Below, piece after piece: positions 1 to 13,011 of a stretch of DNA of 64,000 nt (positions within the stretch are counted from its first letter, which is position 1; each line of letters opens with the position of its first letter). A program made the position numbers and the translations under genes. The notes below the pieces were generated by a model. It was not told where the DNA came from. It did no database searches and saw only the letters and a program-made list of their open reading frames with translations. The stretch lies in the NCBI GenBank assembly GCA_029851415.1, contig CM056742.1, positions 58,034,454 through 58,098,453 on the forward strand. Reading direction: 5' to 3'. Source of the DNA: Eretmocerus hayati (taxonomy: Eukaryota; Arthropoda; Insecta; Hymenoptera; Aphelinidae).

Positions 1-99
1 ATCGCGGGGGCGAGATCAGCCGAACTTGCTGTCTCGCCGATTCATGGTCAACTGACTAATAATGGCTGTAGAGTGATCGACAACGGCAAAGTGCGAGGT

Positions 100-303
100 G
101 AGATGTGACGTTGCCCAATTTCATATTTAAATGCACCAATAGACGAAATTTCGAGCGATTATCTGACTGATCGATGAATATATAGTTATGTGTAGGAGGG
201 TCGTCGATCTTTTCTTCACAGCTCGCGTTCTCGAACATTCGATAGCCACAAAACTCCTATAACGTCCCGAGCGAGAAAGAAACACTTGCACAGTTCCGAA
301 CAT
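100..303. repeat. Dispersed direct repeat, copy 1
   Basis: This ~200 bp segment recurs in the same orientation at about 5500-5706, with roughly four of five bases matching by eye. Shared blocks include GACGTTGCCCAATT, GAGCGAT.ATCTGACTGATCGAT, ATATATAGTTATGTGTAGG and CTCGCGTTCTCGAACATTCG. Similarity fades on both sides, so these do not look like LTRs with sharp ends. A short minus-strand reading frame is preserved across both copies, but I do not recognise its product. It is most likely a dispersed repeat or mobile-element fragment. Confidence 0.6.
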
Positions 304-3300
304 ACCGCCCTCTTTGCTCGTACACAGCGAGCAATCAAATGGAATACCGCTAAATTCCATCAATTAACTAAATGGAACCAAAGGTAATCAGAATCAATGA
401 ATGTGAACGTGGCAAAATATTCGGTTATGAGGATGCAGTTCCAATCAAATCAAAAAAGTATTGTACAATGTTAGATCACAACCGTGAAGCAAATCCTTCC
501 AACGTTGCGAAAATACCAAATAAATCGAATGAAATAATCCATAAGCTAAGACATTCCCATGTTTTTTGAGAACAAGATGAAATAAGCAAACTACACCAAC
601 AGGTTTCGATTGCCAACGAGCTCCGTTGCAAGCAAGAAATATATGTGCGTATTATTTATTGCCGATGAGTCGCAAATATATAAATTCCAAAAATGCCAAA
701 AGAAAACAAACTCACAATCCGTATTATGGTCTCAGACACCATAGAATGACTCAGGACTGGTGACTCGAAGAGTCGCTGAAATTGAACCGGATATTACAAC
801 AGTATCACAAGCAAATCAATGCGAAAGTCGGTCAATCGAATGCACAGGTGAAATTTCTCGAAACTTGAATTGAGACTAGACGTGATCAAAACTTGTCTGA
901 TAATAAACAAAACAATTGTATAGACAAGAAGTCGAATAATGAGGGTGAATCATGAAAAAGGAGGAAAAGACATTTTGGCCAAAATTTCCCGGATTCGACT
1001 GAGGTACGAACCCACGACCTTTGCATAGACACAATTCGGAGGCACAACTAGTACAATTAAAGGTTCCTGACAATGTTATACGAAACTAAATGGAACAGGA
1101 ATTGATCCATTTTCTTGAATGATCAATGCGATCAATTGATTCTCTTTACGAAATTTGTCTTCAAAAGACGCAACTGAACGACATGAATCCAACTATTAAC
1201 AGCCAAGCTGTGCAATGAAACCCAAACGACAATAATGAAAATGTTGTGGGCCTTTCAAAATTGATTCTAAGTTTTCCAAAAATAACATGATGTTGAATAG
1301 TAAAAAATCCGATCCAAAATCTAGTTTGGAAATAACAATGACTCTACCAAAGCTCCACGACGTACAATTTACGCAAAAAGGGGACCAAACCAGAATGTGA
1401 CAATTTCTCACGGGTGTAATGCAACGAGAAAAAGTGTGTAGTGTGTGTCAAGAAGGTACGCGGAATTCAAAATCTAATCTCATCCACTGATGTAAAATCT
1501 TCAATCTTCTTCTCGTTCCCAATCCAATCCCAATGTTGATGTTGATATGTATTTCTTGCCGAAGTAGTGGTCACCGATGCGAGACTCATTTGAGACTGTC
1601 GATGAACTGAGGCAATGATCTGAAAATCCTTGATTAGATAATCGTGGTTTCGTTAACGCGTGTTCACCAACCATCGGCAATTATATCAGAGTCTGCAACG
1701 GCTGAGCATTTTTCCCAATTTTCCAAACAGGCCAACTGAAGTCGGTTAGCCAAATCCATTTTGGATCCAAGTTATCCTCCTTTCCAAAACAATTACTAGT
1801 GATTCCCATAACTTTGACTCGATCTGTACTGAATAGATCTTTTCAAGCGTAGTGTCAATTCCATTCAAAATTATTGCTAACCAATAGAATTCCAAAGACA
1901 AGACTATATATGAACGACTCAACAACATGAAAATATGAACAATTACAATTCACCATTTTTCGAAGTGCTTGAGTTCGACTCGAAGTTCCAAAACCAAAGC
2001 AAAATCTCAAATCAATGAGACACAAGTTTAGAGCACGGCGAACAGCCACCCCTATGGATTGTTGCAAGTTGCAACTAACCGAGAACCACTCTAAGTCATC
2101 TCAACATGGACTATCTGACAAAAATCAACACCATGGGCAAAATGACTAGATTCATCCATATCTCCCAAAAAATGACGAGGAACACATAAACAGTGTATAC
2201 GTTCGAGGTGAGGCGCACAGCCGCTCCCTTTGAACAAATTACAATGAGAACTAGAGTGCCAATATTTTGTCAGAAAATATCTGACCAAACAAATCAAACC
2301 ATTACTTGAAATCAAGCATATCAATTTCTGATTACACTCAACTCCATCAACAATAATTCCGACTCGATTTGATTATGATTTGTGCATGCATGACTGAGTA
2401 GGAATAGGAGACATTGTGACCAAGAAAAACTATAAAATCCAATGAACCAAGTTTCGAGAACTCGACCGGCTTGCCAACGCCAGTGCCAATGCAAATCAAG
2501 CCATCCAAATGATTCAACAGGCAAATATGAGTTCTCTCAGCTACCGTAGCTACTGCTGATGGCGTCAAAGTCGATCTTGAAAAAAACCAATACCAAAACA
2601 CCATGTTGAATGATGCCACGAAAGTGAAGGAATGAATCAAGGACCGTTCGCTCCCAAAGTGAAAGAATGAATAAGGGATCATCCTTTGCCAAAGTGGATG
2701 CTTCATGAAGAATGAAACCAGAGTACATGTTGAAATGACTCTGCAGTAGATCCCATATGATCTACTATCCACAAACCAATTATCCAAAGTTAAGATCATA
2801 CGATCTGTTCCAATAAACTAATCATAAATTTTTACCATGCTTGAAAAGCGTCAGAATATGAGGCGTGATCTCTTCTGCGCACGATAGCACAGAAAGAGTA
2901 GACATTCACACCGAACCAATTTTTGAAAATGAGATAATGGCATCTCGACCAATTCCTTGAGGAGGAGTATGCACATGTATGTGATACAGTATGCATAGCT
3001 ATTTCATCAAAACCCAATGTATGAAGTGAGGAAGTGAATCTTATCTGCACATTATATTACAGCAAGAATCCCAATCCAGATGAGTAAACCAAAACCAAAT
3101 GTATATGCATGCAGCAAAACATATATCAAAATTGAGTACAAAATCACTGAATCATCTTTCCAACCAAATGAATTTCTGAGTGTTTAGATAGAGAATATTT
3201 TGATATATCTACTATTACCTGGAACGAGTTGGAAAATGCGTGATTCAAAATTAATCGAAGGCGGTGCTTGAGTAAAAGTTGATCATATTGCGTGATGAAA

Positions 3301-4260
3301 ATTCCAAAAGTCGACATCCATGTGTGACCAGCTAGTTTTGCATACGCCAAATCAGCAACAGCTCCTGCGATCCAATTGCCGATCCAATCCACTAGTTTAG
3401 CCATTCCAACCAACGTGTACGTTCGAGGAGACGTCGAAATGGTGACAGCTTGTAGAATCGGCTGCTGTGATATTCCTCAACAAAAGAAATGCAAAATAAG
3501 AACGAATCGTGGATGATGGTGTATGTCTATGGCCAATCGCACACACTATTTAAACATCATAAACATCCACGAGATTCTAATTTCCGAGACTTTTCGACTT
3601 CATGCAGAATAGGAGAAATCATCAACTACAGCGCGAACTTTGACGAGAAGTCAGCGATTGTGTATCAGAATGCACTTTCAAATATGTGAATCTACAGCGA
3701 AGTTTCACTCGCGATGAGTAACCAGTCCAAATAAATCAAAATTTTACAAATGAAGAACATAAGATGTTCTCGCAATTTATTGTTTGCTGAGATATGTCAG
3801 AAACAATCTAAACATTCACCGAAAACTTTAGTCAAGTGACACGTATACACGGTCGAGTACGATAACATTCAAAAAACCAACTTGAAAATGAAGTATGATC
3901 GAGATTTCCGTTGATCTGATCAAGGGAGTTCTATTGCAAGATGTCCCGACAATTTGTGAGAATTCCATAAAATCAAGTAATGGACTATTTGATTTGAGAG
4001 TATTGGAGACTATGACTCTCAAGCGCTCTTGATCGAAATATTGAAAAGCCACTAAAAAAATCAAACTAGTTCCTGATATTAACATCCAACAAAATAGACG
4101 ACACAAAAACGCGTAAAAGTTGCGAGCCGGTTGTTCCATTCAACTTTGGATTTTGACCACGAATCCAATCTAATTGCTGATCGATTGCATAGCGAAATAT
4201 CCATTGAATTATGCTGAGTGAGAGCCATACGAAATAGAAATGCTCGATCAAGCGCAATCA
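304..4260. other. Decayed region, no recognised gene
   Basis: I see no intact gene in this ~4 kb. The plus strand has short coding-like patches rich in Q, N, E and L, such as around 568-640, 775-870 and 2455-2530, broken by stops. The minus strand has a longest frame of 150 codons at 2347-2799 that is rich in F, W and Y and looks like the antisense shadow of such patches. Two sites, near 2190 and 3412, share a TGT(A)TACGTTCGAGG core that translates on the plus strand as VYVRG. This may be an old pseudogene or retroelement, but I cannot assign a family. Confidence 0.3.
985..1075 (-). repeat. tRNA-like (SINE-like) sequence
   Basis: On the minus strand, GGTCGTGGGTTCGTACCTC resembles a tRNA T-arm with a pol III B box (GGTTCGANTCC type). 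About 45 bases upstream is a weak A-box-like stretch around CTAGTTGTGCC. No cloverleaf can be drawn confidently and the acceptor stem is absent, so this is at most the head of a tRNA-derived SINE. It could be a chance match. Confidence 0.25.
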
Positions 4261-4504
4261 AAACAAATCATCATATGCTTGCCGAGTCTCTCACGAGCTG
4301 AGCGTATGTTTGTGCGTGAGCGCGAGAGAGACAGCGCTCTCACCCCACGCAATTATAGCCATCCAAACCAGGAAGGTATATGGAACGATACGCTCACCAA
4401 TATCTTTGCGCGATGAGCTGGGCAAGCAACGCAGCCAACTCATCCCCACCAACCAGGAGTACGCGCCCAGGCAGTAGAGTCGCGCAGCAGGAGAAGTCCC
4501 CTGT

Positions 4505-4928
4505 CCAGGGTAGGGTTTCAGCGTTTACAAATTTACGAAGTTACTAATTTACGGATTTACGAATTTACAGATTTAGAGAGGCGCATGCCCAGTGCGTTGC
4601 AGCCAACAGGCTTCATTCACACGATCGGGCCCGTCAGATCGGACCGCTGATTTGTTTACGAATTCATATAAATCAATTTTGTCAAATGTTCCCTAGTTTG
4701 GGATATTGGGGTGGAGCAACAAATCAAAAATGTATGAGCGAAAGAAAAATTAGTCCAGAATGTGTCTAAATTTGTAAACAAATCAGCAGACCGATCCGAC
4801 GGGCCCAATCATGTGAATAAAGCTTGCTGACTGCAACGCACTGGGCATGCGCCTCGCTAAATCTGTGAATTCGTAAATCTGTAAATCTGTAAATTCGTAA
4901 ATTCGTAAACGCTGAAACCCGACCCAGG
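4505..4928. mobile_element. Palindromic MITE with ~155 bp inverted repeats
   Basis: A 424 bp element whose two ends are inverted copies of each other. The left end starts CC.GGGT.GGGTTTCAGCG and the right end is its reverse complement. The arms (about 4505-4665 and 4770-4928) share a phased run of ATTTACGAATTTACAG-type repeats, the GCGCATGCCCAGTGCGTTGCAG block and a CGGGCCCGTC.GATCGG block, with a ~100 bp AT-rich loop between. No ORF is present, so it is non-autonomous. I could not identify a target-site duplication, so the superfamily is unassigned. Confidence 0.75.
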
Positions 4929-5060
4929 TGCGTCGCCGATCAAGGCGAAGCCGAGGAAGAGTGGTGGGCTGATGTATGACGCCGTTGTGACGTCACCGCG
5001 GCGAAGAGCAGGCTAGAACGATGATGGATCGCGGGGAAATTGCCCAATGCGCGCCAAAAT
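4929..5060. promoter_or_regulatory. GC-rich segment with a perfect CRE palindrome
   Basis: Immediately beside the MITE lies a stretch clearly more GC-rich than its surroundings, containing the full cAMP-response-element palindrome TGACGTCA at 4988-4995. GC-rich sequence of similar character continues on the other side of the MITE (about 4290-4500), so the element may have inserted into a promoter or first-exon region. No transcript start or coding exon can be tied to it. The motif is short enough to be accidental. Confidence 0.2.
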
Positions 5061-5499
5061 TATCACGCTGCCTTGCTGGCGCTTCCAACCGATGATGCCG
5101 CACCACTTCCAGCACCAATTGGTGACTGCTGCACAGCTGCTCTGCACTCGCGTGCAACGAGATTCACTCGCGTTCAACGATGCTAATGAAACCACCAAAA
5201 ACCAATTGAATTGCCGACGTGCACTGAGCCCCGAGCACGCTCCGCTACCAAGAATGATCGCGAGGTAGATATATATTGTCGATAATACTCTCGTACAATA
5301 ATTGAAACATTTAGAGGTGGGATGGGACGCTCAAAACGGAGGGGCAGTGGAAGCTTATCATAGCATTATGAGTACACTCGGTTTAACTGTATGGAATAGC
5401 ACTTTAATCACCAAACTTGTGTGATAACAATAGTGTAAAAAAGTGAAGACGCGGAGAAAACAATTGCTAGATGAATTTAGGCGGGAGCTCGTGCTGCGA

Positions 5500-5706
5500 T
5501 TCGAGATGCGACGTTGCCCAATTCCATATTCAAATTCACCAATAGGTGAAAATTTCGAGCGATCATCTGACTGATCGATAAATATATAGTTATGTGTAGG
5601 GGGATCGTCGATCTTTCCTTCACAGCTCGCGTTCTCGAACATTCGATAGCCGCAAAACTCGGATAACGTTCCAAGGTGAGAGGGAATACTCGCACATTTC
5701 CTAACA
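5500..5706. repeat. Dispersed direct repeat, copy 2
   Basis: Partner of the repeat at 100-303, in the same orientation. The intervening 5.2 kb contains no recognised retrotransposon genes, which argues against an LTR pair. Downstream (5707-6366) I see no gene or repeat. Confidence 0.6.
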
Positions 5707-6366
5707 GGGACTATCAGCATTCAATCAGATTGACGATTGTCAACTACGGAGGAACAGGGAGGATGTTCATCTGAATTTGCGCCAAAGTAGTCTTCGATAG
5801 TCAGGTGTCATGATATATACTAGACATCGCGACGAAGATACCCGAAGTAGGAATAGCCTATGATGATCCAGAGTATTTGAGCGATCAACGATCAGGGAGA
5901 GGCGGTTACGAGCCTCAAACAGATCCAGCGGCAATGGTGAAAGGAAAAGGCACCGACATCAGGGTGGAACTAGCTTAGGAACAAAGGTACTCAATCAATG
6001 CAAGTCCAAACAAGTCTTTGGGGTGCGAATAGGTGATTGAAGAAGTATCGCATCGGATACTCCAGATTCAAATGAGAAATGAGGCAACTATATGCTTATG
6101 AAAGTTCGAAGCAATTAAGTAATTAAGCACTGGCGAGAGGCGCCGCAAGTCTCTAGTCAATGCAATGGCAGACGTGATAGATAGCAGCGCAGATTTGGAG
6201 GAGACACAAGCTTGAGAATAGAGCTTTAGATAGATTGTCATCAATATGGGGGCGAGTCAGTTGTAGAATTTGAAATGGGAGTGTGGGTTTGTGCGATGAA
6301 TTATATGAAGCTCATAAACCTGAAAGCGAAGTTGTTAAGGAAGATTTGGATTAAATAACCCGTGTT

Positions 6367-7147
6367 GAAATGGAAAGGACGTGGTCCCGCGGGACCACGC
6401 TTTTCGGGAGGAACAGGTTGCCACGCAATAGCGCCCTTGGAGAAGACCCAAGAGGAGAAGGAATGGGAACGGAACGGAGGAGAATCAAATGAGATATCTC
6501 CTCATCAAAAAAAAATGAGTCAGGGACTTTATTCTTACATACTTATCATTTACAAATTGAATAAGTTGGAACTAAGATACATTCTTAGAATGTGTTATCG
6601 AAACTTCATGAGTTTTACATTTCGAATAGCCATATTTGCATCCAGATTCTATTTCCCTATTGTTTGGGAATGAATTCAAAGTAAACGATTGAAGCATGGG
6701 GGCCATCCAGTGATGATGTCTTGCCAAAATTTGGATTTTTGATCCCCCCCCCCGGCACCTCCTTGGCACGCCATGTTACAAGCTCGTGGACACCCCTTTC
6801 CGTGATAAAACAGTTGGGAACACCCCCCCCCCCCCCGTACCACTAAATAGGGAAAAATTCGATTTTCTTCGTATAAAAGCATATTTTACGCTATGAAAAC
6901 AATACTTCATAATGTTATCTTCGACTGTAACTCTCACTAACGAGGAGGGGTAAGGCCTCCGGGTCACGGATTTGGCTGAAACTCTGGGGATAGTCTTCTT
7001 TTAGCCCCAAAAGAAGATACCCCAAGTCGCGCTTGCCAACGCTCAAGCGTTTCTGAGCTACAGCATAAACCCATGCATTACAGTATACCTATATTTATCA
7101 TAAATGGTATATATAGATAAACTGTAATTCATGGAACGTATGCTGTA
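6367..7147 (+). repeat. Left inverted arm of composite element
   Basis: It opens with a near-terminal perfect palindrome GTGGTCCCGCGGGACCAC (around 6381-6398), followed by AT-rich sequence, two C-runs near 6748 and 6822, and the half-site of the 300 bp palindromic element. It is matched in reverse by 12341-13184 with scattered substitutions and indels. Confidence 0.7.
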
Positions 7148-7253
7148 GCTCAAGAACGCTTGAGCGTTGGCAAGCGCGACTTTGTGAATCTTCGTCTGGG
7201 CTAAAAGGAGATTATCCCCAGAGTTTCAGACAAATCCGTGACCCGAAGGCCTG
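6953..7253. mobile_element. 300 bp palindromic element
   Basis: The two halves are inverted copies: AGGCCT.CGGGTCACGGATTT at the left is repeated in reverse at the right, and the repeat continues through CTGAAACTCTGGGGATA, CAAGTCGCGCTTGCCAACG and GAGCTACAGCAT to a centre near 7103. The right arm of the composite element (12341-12535) holds a copy truncated shortly past its centre. It has no coding capacity, so it is a MITE-like foldback. Confidence 0.7.
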
Positions 7254-8945
7254 ACTCACTCCTTATAAGTAAGTTACAGAGCTTATGGACTGAAGATATT
7301 AAAGGGATGACTCATTCTCAACCTAGAATGGAGGGTCTGAATCTCTTATCGATCTTCAGTCCAAGTCCTCTGGACTGCCCCCTCACACATCCCTCTCAAA
7401 GCTTTCAAAGAATCTATTCCTCCAGGAGTCAGGCTTACACTTCAGAAAAATTCTTTTCGCGTTCATAAATCAGCCATCCGGCGGTTATCATGAGGTCGCA
7501 TTTTCCGGCACTTAGCCTCGGGCTAGAACGCTGCCTTCATGCATAGGCTCTTAGGAACACTTGAGGAATTGATATTCGCAGGAGGTAGCGTTGCCCATGA
7601 TCAAAGCTTGTCCCGACTTTTTGGGACTTAAAGAGGGTCTGCCAACCTTTAAAACCAGGGTTGGCTGTCTGCCTCCAAGATTTTCGGGTTCATTATTGCC
7701 AAGACTATCATTAGAGAAAAGTTTATCCTTGCCTCTCATCATTTCCATCATCTTGGAAAACTCGAGGGCTGTTTCAGACACCATATTTTCTTGTCTCGAG
7801 TTAGCGTACTAATTCAAACGGATTTACGTTCCCATGAACAATTGGCGTCGTTTTACGATGGGGCAGCTCTTGTACTCGATCAAACCCTAATTTCCTAGCT
7901 AGCATTTATTGTTAGCCTACGAGTGATGCATTCCTTCATCGCAATAATGCTCACAAATTTTGTTTTTTTACAGTCGATTTCCATGAATATACTGGTTAAT
8001 GAGCGTGATGTCACGTTTGATCGGCACCCCCCGTCCTCTTACGTCATACTTCATCACGTTTTCCTCGACCCCCCCCCCCCCCCCCAAGAGCGTGACATCA
8101 TTACTGGATGGCCCCATACTATAAATCCGGCCAGAATACGCAGCAACAGGACAAATTCTACTGAATTTACTTACAACCGTGATTGAAAATGAATGATGAC
8201 GAAAACTTTATTAAATTTGAGAATTATTCCAGTGATCAAACATCATATCGAATTTCCGGTCAGTTAAGACTAACAAAATCTGTGAAAATCCATTGAAAAT
8301 GAAAAAAGTTAGGTCTGTAATTGTAACTGTTCGACAAGATTAACAAATTCAAATAAGAATTCATCGTCAGAGTATTAATTTGCATCTTCAAAGACATCAT
8401 ATTTTCCACCACTATATACAAAAGTCTTGTTATCACGGAGTGATTCTCTGAAGGAATTCCAAATTTGCCACATTTTTTTCGACGTTACGTCTTATTACAA
8501 CTTCTGTCATTGTGGACCAGCTCCGTTTTCTCCCCTATTTTTGAGCATATGCTGAGAAGGATAAAATTGGTCAAGATAGATATTCAAATCTTCTCTGGGA
8601 CTTGTAATAAGGAACTGACATCATTCCGGGAAATCTTATAATTGGAGAGTTTGCATCAAGATAGATATAGGGGAGAAGGTTTGAAATTTTCAGGACGCCT
8701 CAATGGTTTTTAAATCATCACTGTATGCTTGGCAATTTGAATTGGCGCCATCCAATATGTCGGTGGCTGAACATGTGCCACTAAATTCGCCAACTGTTCT
8801 GATGTAATCTTTTATCGATAATTTTCATCTGAATCACAATCAAGAGCTCATTTTATTTGCATAATAGGAGTTCGCGATGGAAGAACCCAGTTTTGTCTCG
8901 GAACTATCGTGGAAAACACTCTGAATTCACGTGACTCATGTGCAG
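7254..8945. other. No recognised gene; one more poly-C family segment
   Basis: Only short frames occur here. Around 7960-8116 a 17-base C-run is followed by GCGTGACATCATTACTGG, the same combination seen in the inverted arms, so this is another divergent copy of that family in the orientation of the right arm. A 77-codon minus-strand frame at 7551-7784 has a plausible amino-acid composition but matches nothing I recognise. Confidence 0.35.
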
Positions 8946-10739
8946 TCACCACCATATTGAATGGCGTCAACTCAAAACCTGAAAAACATCAGACTCAAAT
9001 CAAAATCATTTTCACCACAGGTTAATTTGACAAATTCTCATATATTAGGACTTTTTCAACGTGAACTCCCATCATATGAGCATTTTGGAATAATTTTTGT
9101 GGTCATGTCAGTTCTCTTTCCATATACCTACACACTCTTGCTTGAATTGCCCGGCCACTTAGGAATTTTTGTTGTGGTGTCTCAGTCAAGAGGCCTGATT
9201 TGTTTCGACCATTCAGAAAACGATTCAGTATAACATCAAGTTTAGAGACTCCAGTCAGAAGCTGTCTCGAACATTCTCGAGCATTTTGGGCTCCAATTGC
9301 TGTTCTGACAATATCCACTCTATACAGTACCCCGTCACCGATAGGATGCATCTGCGGCAGGAAATATAATTAAGGGGCTGATGATCGCAAACGATAAATT
9401 CTCATTGATCCAGTTTCCCAAAACATCACGATTGTGATATGAGACCACCATCTCAGTTGATATATTTAAAGGCAAAACTCATTTCACGCGATTGATTTTT
9501 GCTCTACTTCATTCTTGCGTGGTTCTATGATTGATTCCATTATTCATTTCGCGCGGACAGAATCCCACGTTCAGGTGGATCCAAATCGCAGATCGGTCGA
9601 TGAATTTCCAAACACGGCAATGATTCGATGCAATCGTGACAAACGGTGTTATTTAGATTGTTCCATGTCGTGTCGTTAATAAAACCCTCGACAAATCTCA
9701 AACAACAAAGTTTCAAGTCGTCTGAGATGAGAATTGTTTCAATTACTATGCCGCTTCAAAGTGAGATCTGAATCATTGAGGCACTTTCCTGCGAAAAAAG
9801 CGGCGAAGCTTACGAGCCTTGAACATGAAATCAAAATTTTGAATGCTCAAGTAAGAGCACAGGAAGTTTGTGATGTGGCTCAGAGACACGAGGTCGATGA
9901 ATCGGAAATCATTTGAGAACACGTGACTCAACCGATTCCCGCTCCCTGTGAGAACATAACGTTCTCTCTACAGCTCCTCACTGTTAGTCACAGTTTGCTC
10001 AGCCATAACTGCCGTCATGACAGAGCAAAACAAACTCGTTTTATGCACTCTCCTAGAAAGCAATAGATTTGAAATTATTTGTACATTTGGATGGAAGAAT
10101 TATGATCACAATGAATATTCTTTATTTCCAAACAAAACCAGTTATGGTGGTTGTAATTTTGATGTTGTTCTTCGACGATCCTATATCACTTCGTGTGAGG
10201 ATGGGTAATCATATAGTGTGGAAGGCTTAAATGACTAGAACTTATCAACGCAGGTGCGGTTTTCTGTGAATCCCTCTGAGATGGAACGTGATGCGAATCT
10301 CGATCATCACCGGCCCGCAGGAACTTCTTTGAAGGTCAGCCGCGTGGCTAACAGGTGTTGAGGTCGGTGTTGAAAAATGCACTGATTCGCTCACAAGATT
10401 CACTTTACACTAAATTGCTCTGAGATACTGTTTTGATAGCTATTACACTATTTCCAGTTGAATATGGTGTGTAATTTTTGCCCACTGATGACATGTATAG
10501 AAAAAGAAAGAATTCGTTAAATTTGGAGTAACTGAAAATGTGAAAAATTTGTTCCCTCACAGAGACGGATTCGAACTGATCGGGCTGTGGAGTGTTGTTG
10601 AGTGTGCACGATGCTGGGTTGAAGGGGATATTTGTATGTATAAGACTATTCGTGAATATCTAGAACAAAAAGAGGTTAGAGAAAATTGCGTTTTTACGAT
10701 ACGCTTCCATTCACGGCTCTGATAATTTTCTCGACAACT

Positions 10740-11894
10740 ACACTGAGAGAAATTTGGTGATAAATTTTATAAATTGGGAGAAAATTTTTGTTGATTCTCT
10801 CAGTACTCATGCGACATTGTGAAAATCAATCATTTTTGATATTATTCCAACAAATTTTACTGATAGAATTTGTGATTTTTACCCAAGGTGTATTGTGAGT
10901 TTTCCAAGATTATAACTCGGGTATTACTGGTTGACAGAGGTAGGAGTGCCTGTGTTTCTAACATATCAACATCATTGCCTATCTGTTGGATGAACTTGAT
11001 CTAGATTTTTGTTCATATTTCACATTGAGATATGGAGAGTTCACATTTCACACTCTTACAACTATGTTTAATCTGTAGATTATTAAGTATTCTTATAGTT
11101 ATAGTTGGGAGAATCGCTCGCACGCTTATTCATTTAATATTGAAAATTTGAAAACGGAACTCGTATATATACTAACTATGCCGAGGTTGGTCGCTCGCGA
11201 GAACGCAAATTCGTATGATCATAGAGCTAAGACCCTGCGAGATCAAATCAGATTGGAAAAGTGTCAAGTGCTAAAGACTGTTCGCAAAATTCTGATCTAG
11301 ATCCGACGACTCCGATCATTTGACATCAACTTGATTGTCCAAAGAAAGTTAAATACTCATTGTCACCGGCACGAGAGGTAGCCCAAAAGACGCAGTGAGA
11401 GTCCTGGTGGAAGAAGAGAAATGTCGCAAAGGCACACCAAAACAACAACAACTAAGAGTTGCCCGGCATTGATATATTCGCTAATTTCGACCATATATTC
11501 AATGGCCTGATGGTGTTGCTTTAGGTTTCCTTTTGGAATACATGAAGCTACAACTTATTTGCAACCATGCGGCTGCTAGAAATAAACCCACCAATTACGG
11601 AGGAGCAGACGAAATTTGATAGCTAGCGCACGCGTGATTCAACATGTTTTAAAAACGAGAATCAACAATTCTTATTCTAGGATCAGTAAAAGCTGCAGCG
11701 GCGCAGGAGCAGAAATTTTTCATGTCCGCCAGCAATTTTCATAACGGAATCAATGAATTTTGTAGATTTTCCAACGAATTCTGTTTCTAACTCTATAAAA
11801 AGTATTGATTTTCACGATGTCGCACGAGTCTTGAGAGAATCAACAAAATTTATTCCCAAATCTGTACAATTTATTACCAAATTTCTCTCAGTGT
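10740..11894. mobile_element. 1.15 kb non-autonomous TIR element (CACTGAG ends)
   Basis: The terminal inverted repeats are ~150 bp long and begin ACACTGAGAGAAATTTGGT. The left arm at 10740-10880 and the right arm at about 11735-11894 share TTGTTGATTCTCTCA and GCGACAT.GTGAAAATCAAT in reverse orientation. The internal ~850 bp has only short frames. No clear target-site duplication was seen, so I leave the superfamily open. It lies inside the composite element at 6.37-13.18 kb. Confidence 0.7.
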
Positions 11895-13011
11895 GAAAGG
11901 CATGAAAAAGTCTGAAATATTATCGGCCAGCCCAATTCATTTTGGAAAAAATCGTGTGCTATGCAGTCGCCCATAACTTTTATCATGAAACATAGTTTTT
12001 GATCCTAGTCTTTATCTATCTCTTGGGAAACTCTCTCGACCGATTGTGATGAATGTTAGTAAACACATCTACTATACCATGATTATAGACGATGAGAGCG
12101 TGGTGTGCTATCGTTCCAGATTTGAATTCCACGATTGCCAATGAGAAAATATCCATGGATCACGCAATTTCTGTCAGGAAGCTCAGCATTCAAAAATGGT
12201 CATATCATGGAAGTTCGCATTGGAAGAGACACAATATATAAAAATGTGTGAGATTATCCTGTGGTAGAGGTGATTTTGGTTAGAGTCTGATGTTTTTCAG
12301 ATTTCGAGTTGACGCCATTCAATATGGCGGTTTTGAGCTACAGCATACATTCCATGCATTACAGTTTATCTATATATACCATTTATGATGAATATAGGTA
12401 TACTGTAATGCATGGGTTTATGCTGTAGCTTAGAAACGCTTGAGCGTTGGCAAGCGCGACTTGGGGTATCTTCTTTTGGGGCTGAAAGAAGACTATCCCC
12501 AGAGTTTCAGCCAAATCTGTGACCCGAAGGCTTTACCCCCTCCTCGTTAGTGATAGTTACCGTCGAAGATAGCATTGTGAAGTATTGTTTTCTTAGCGTA
12601 AAATATGCTTTTATACGAAGAAAATCAAATTTCCCCCTATTTGGTGATACGGGGGGGGGAGTGTTCCTAACTGTGACATCACGGAAAGGGGGGGTCCACG
12701 AGCTTGTGACATGGCGTGCTAAGAAGGCGGGGGGGGGGGGTCAAAAATCTCGATTTTGGCGTGACATCATTACTGGATGGCCCCTATGCTTCAATCGTTC
12801 ACTTTGAATTCATTCCCAAACAATAGAGAAATCGAATCTGGCCGCAAATATGGCCATTCGAAACATAAAACTCATGAAAATTCAATAACACATTCTAACG
12901 ATGTATCTTAGTTCCAACTTATTAAATTTGTAAATTATCAGTATGTAAGAATAAAGTCCCTGACTCACTTCTTCTTGATAAGGAGATATCTCATTTATTT
13001 CTCCCCCATTC

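Noticed and set aside
2347..2799. 150-codon minus-strand ORF as a membrane protein
   Set aside because: Its F/W/Y-rich composition is what the complement of Gln/Asn/Lys-rich plus-strand sequence gives, and there is no conserved motif or splice context.
100..5706. The 200 bp direct repeats as LTRs
   Set aside because: Their edges fade gradually, the ends are not TG...CA and no retroelement genes lie between.
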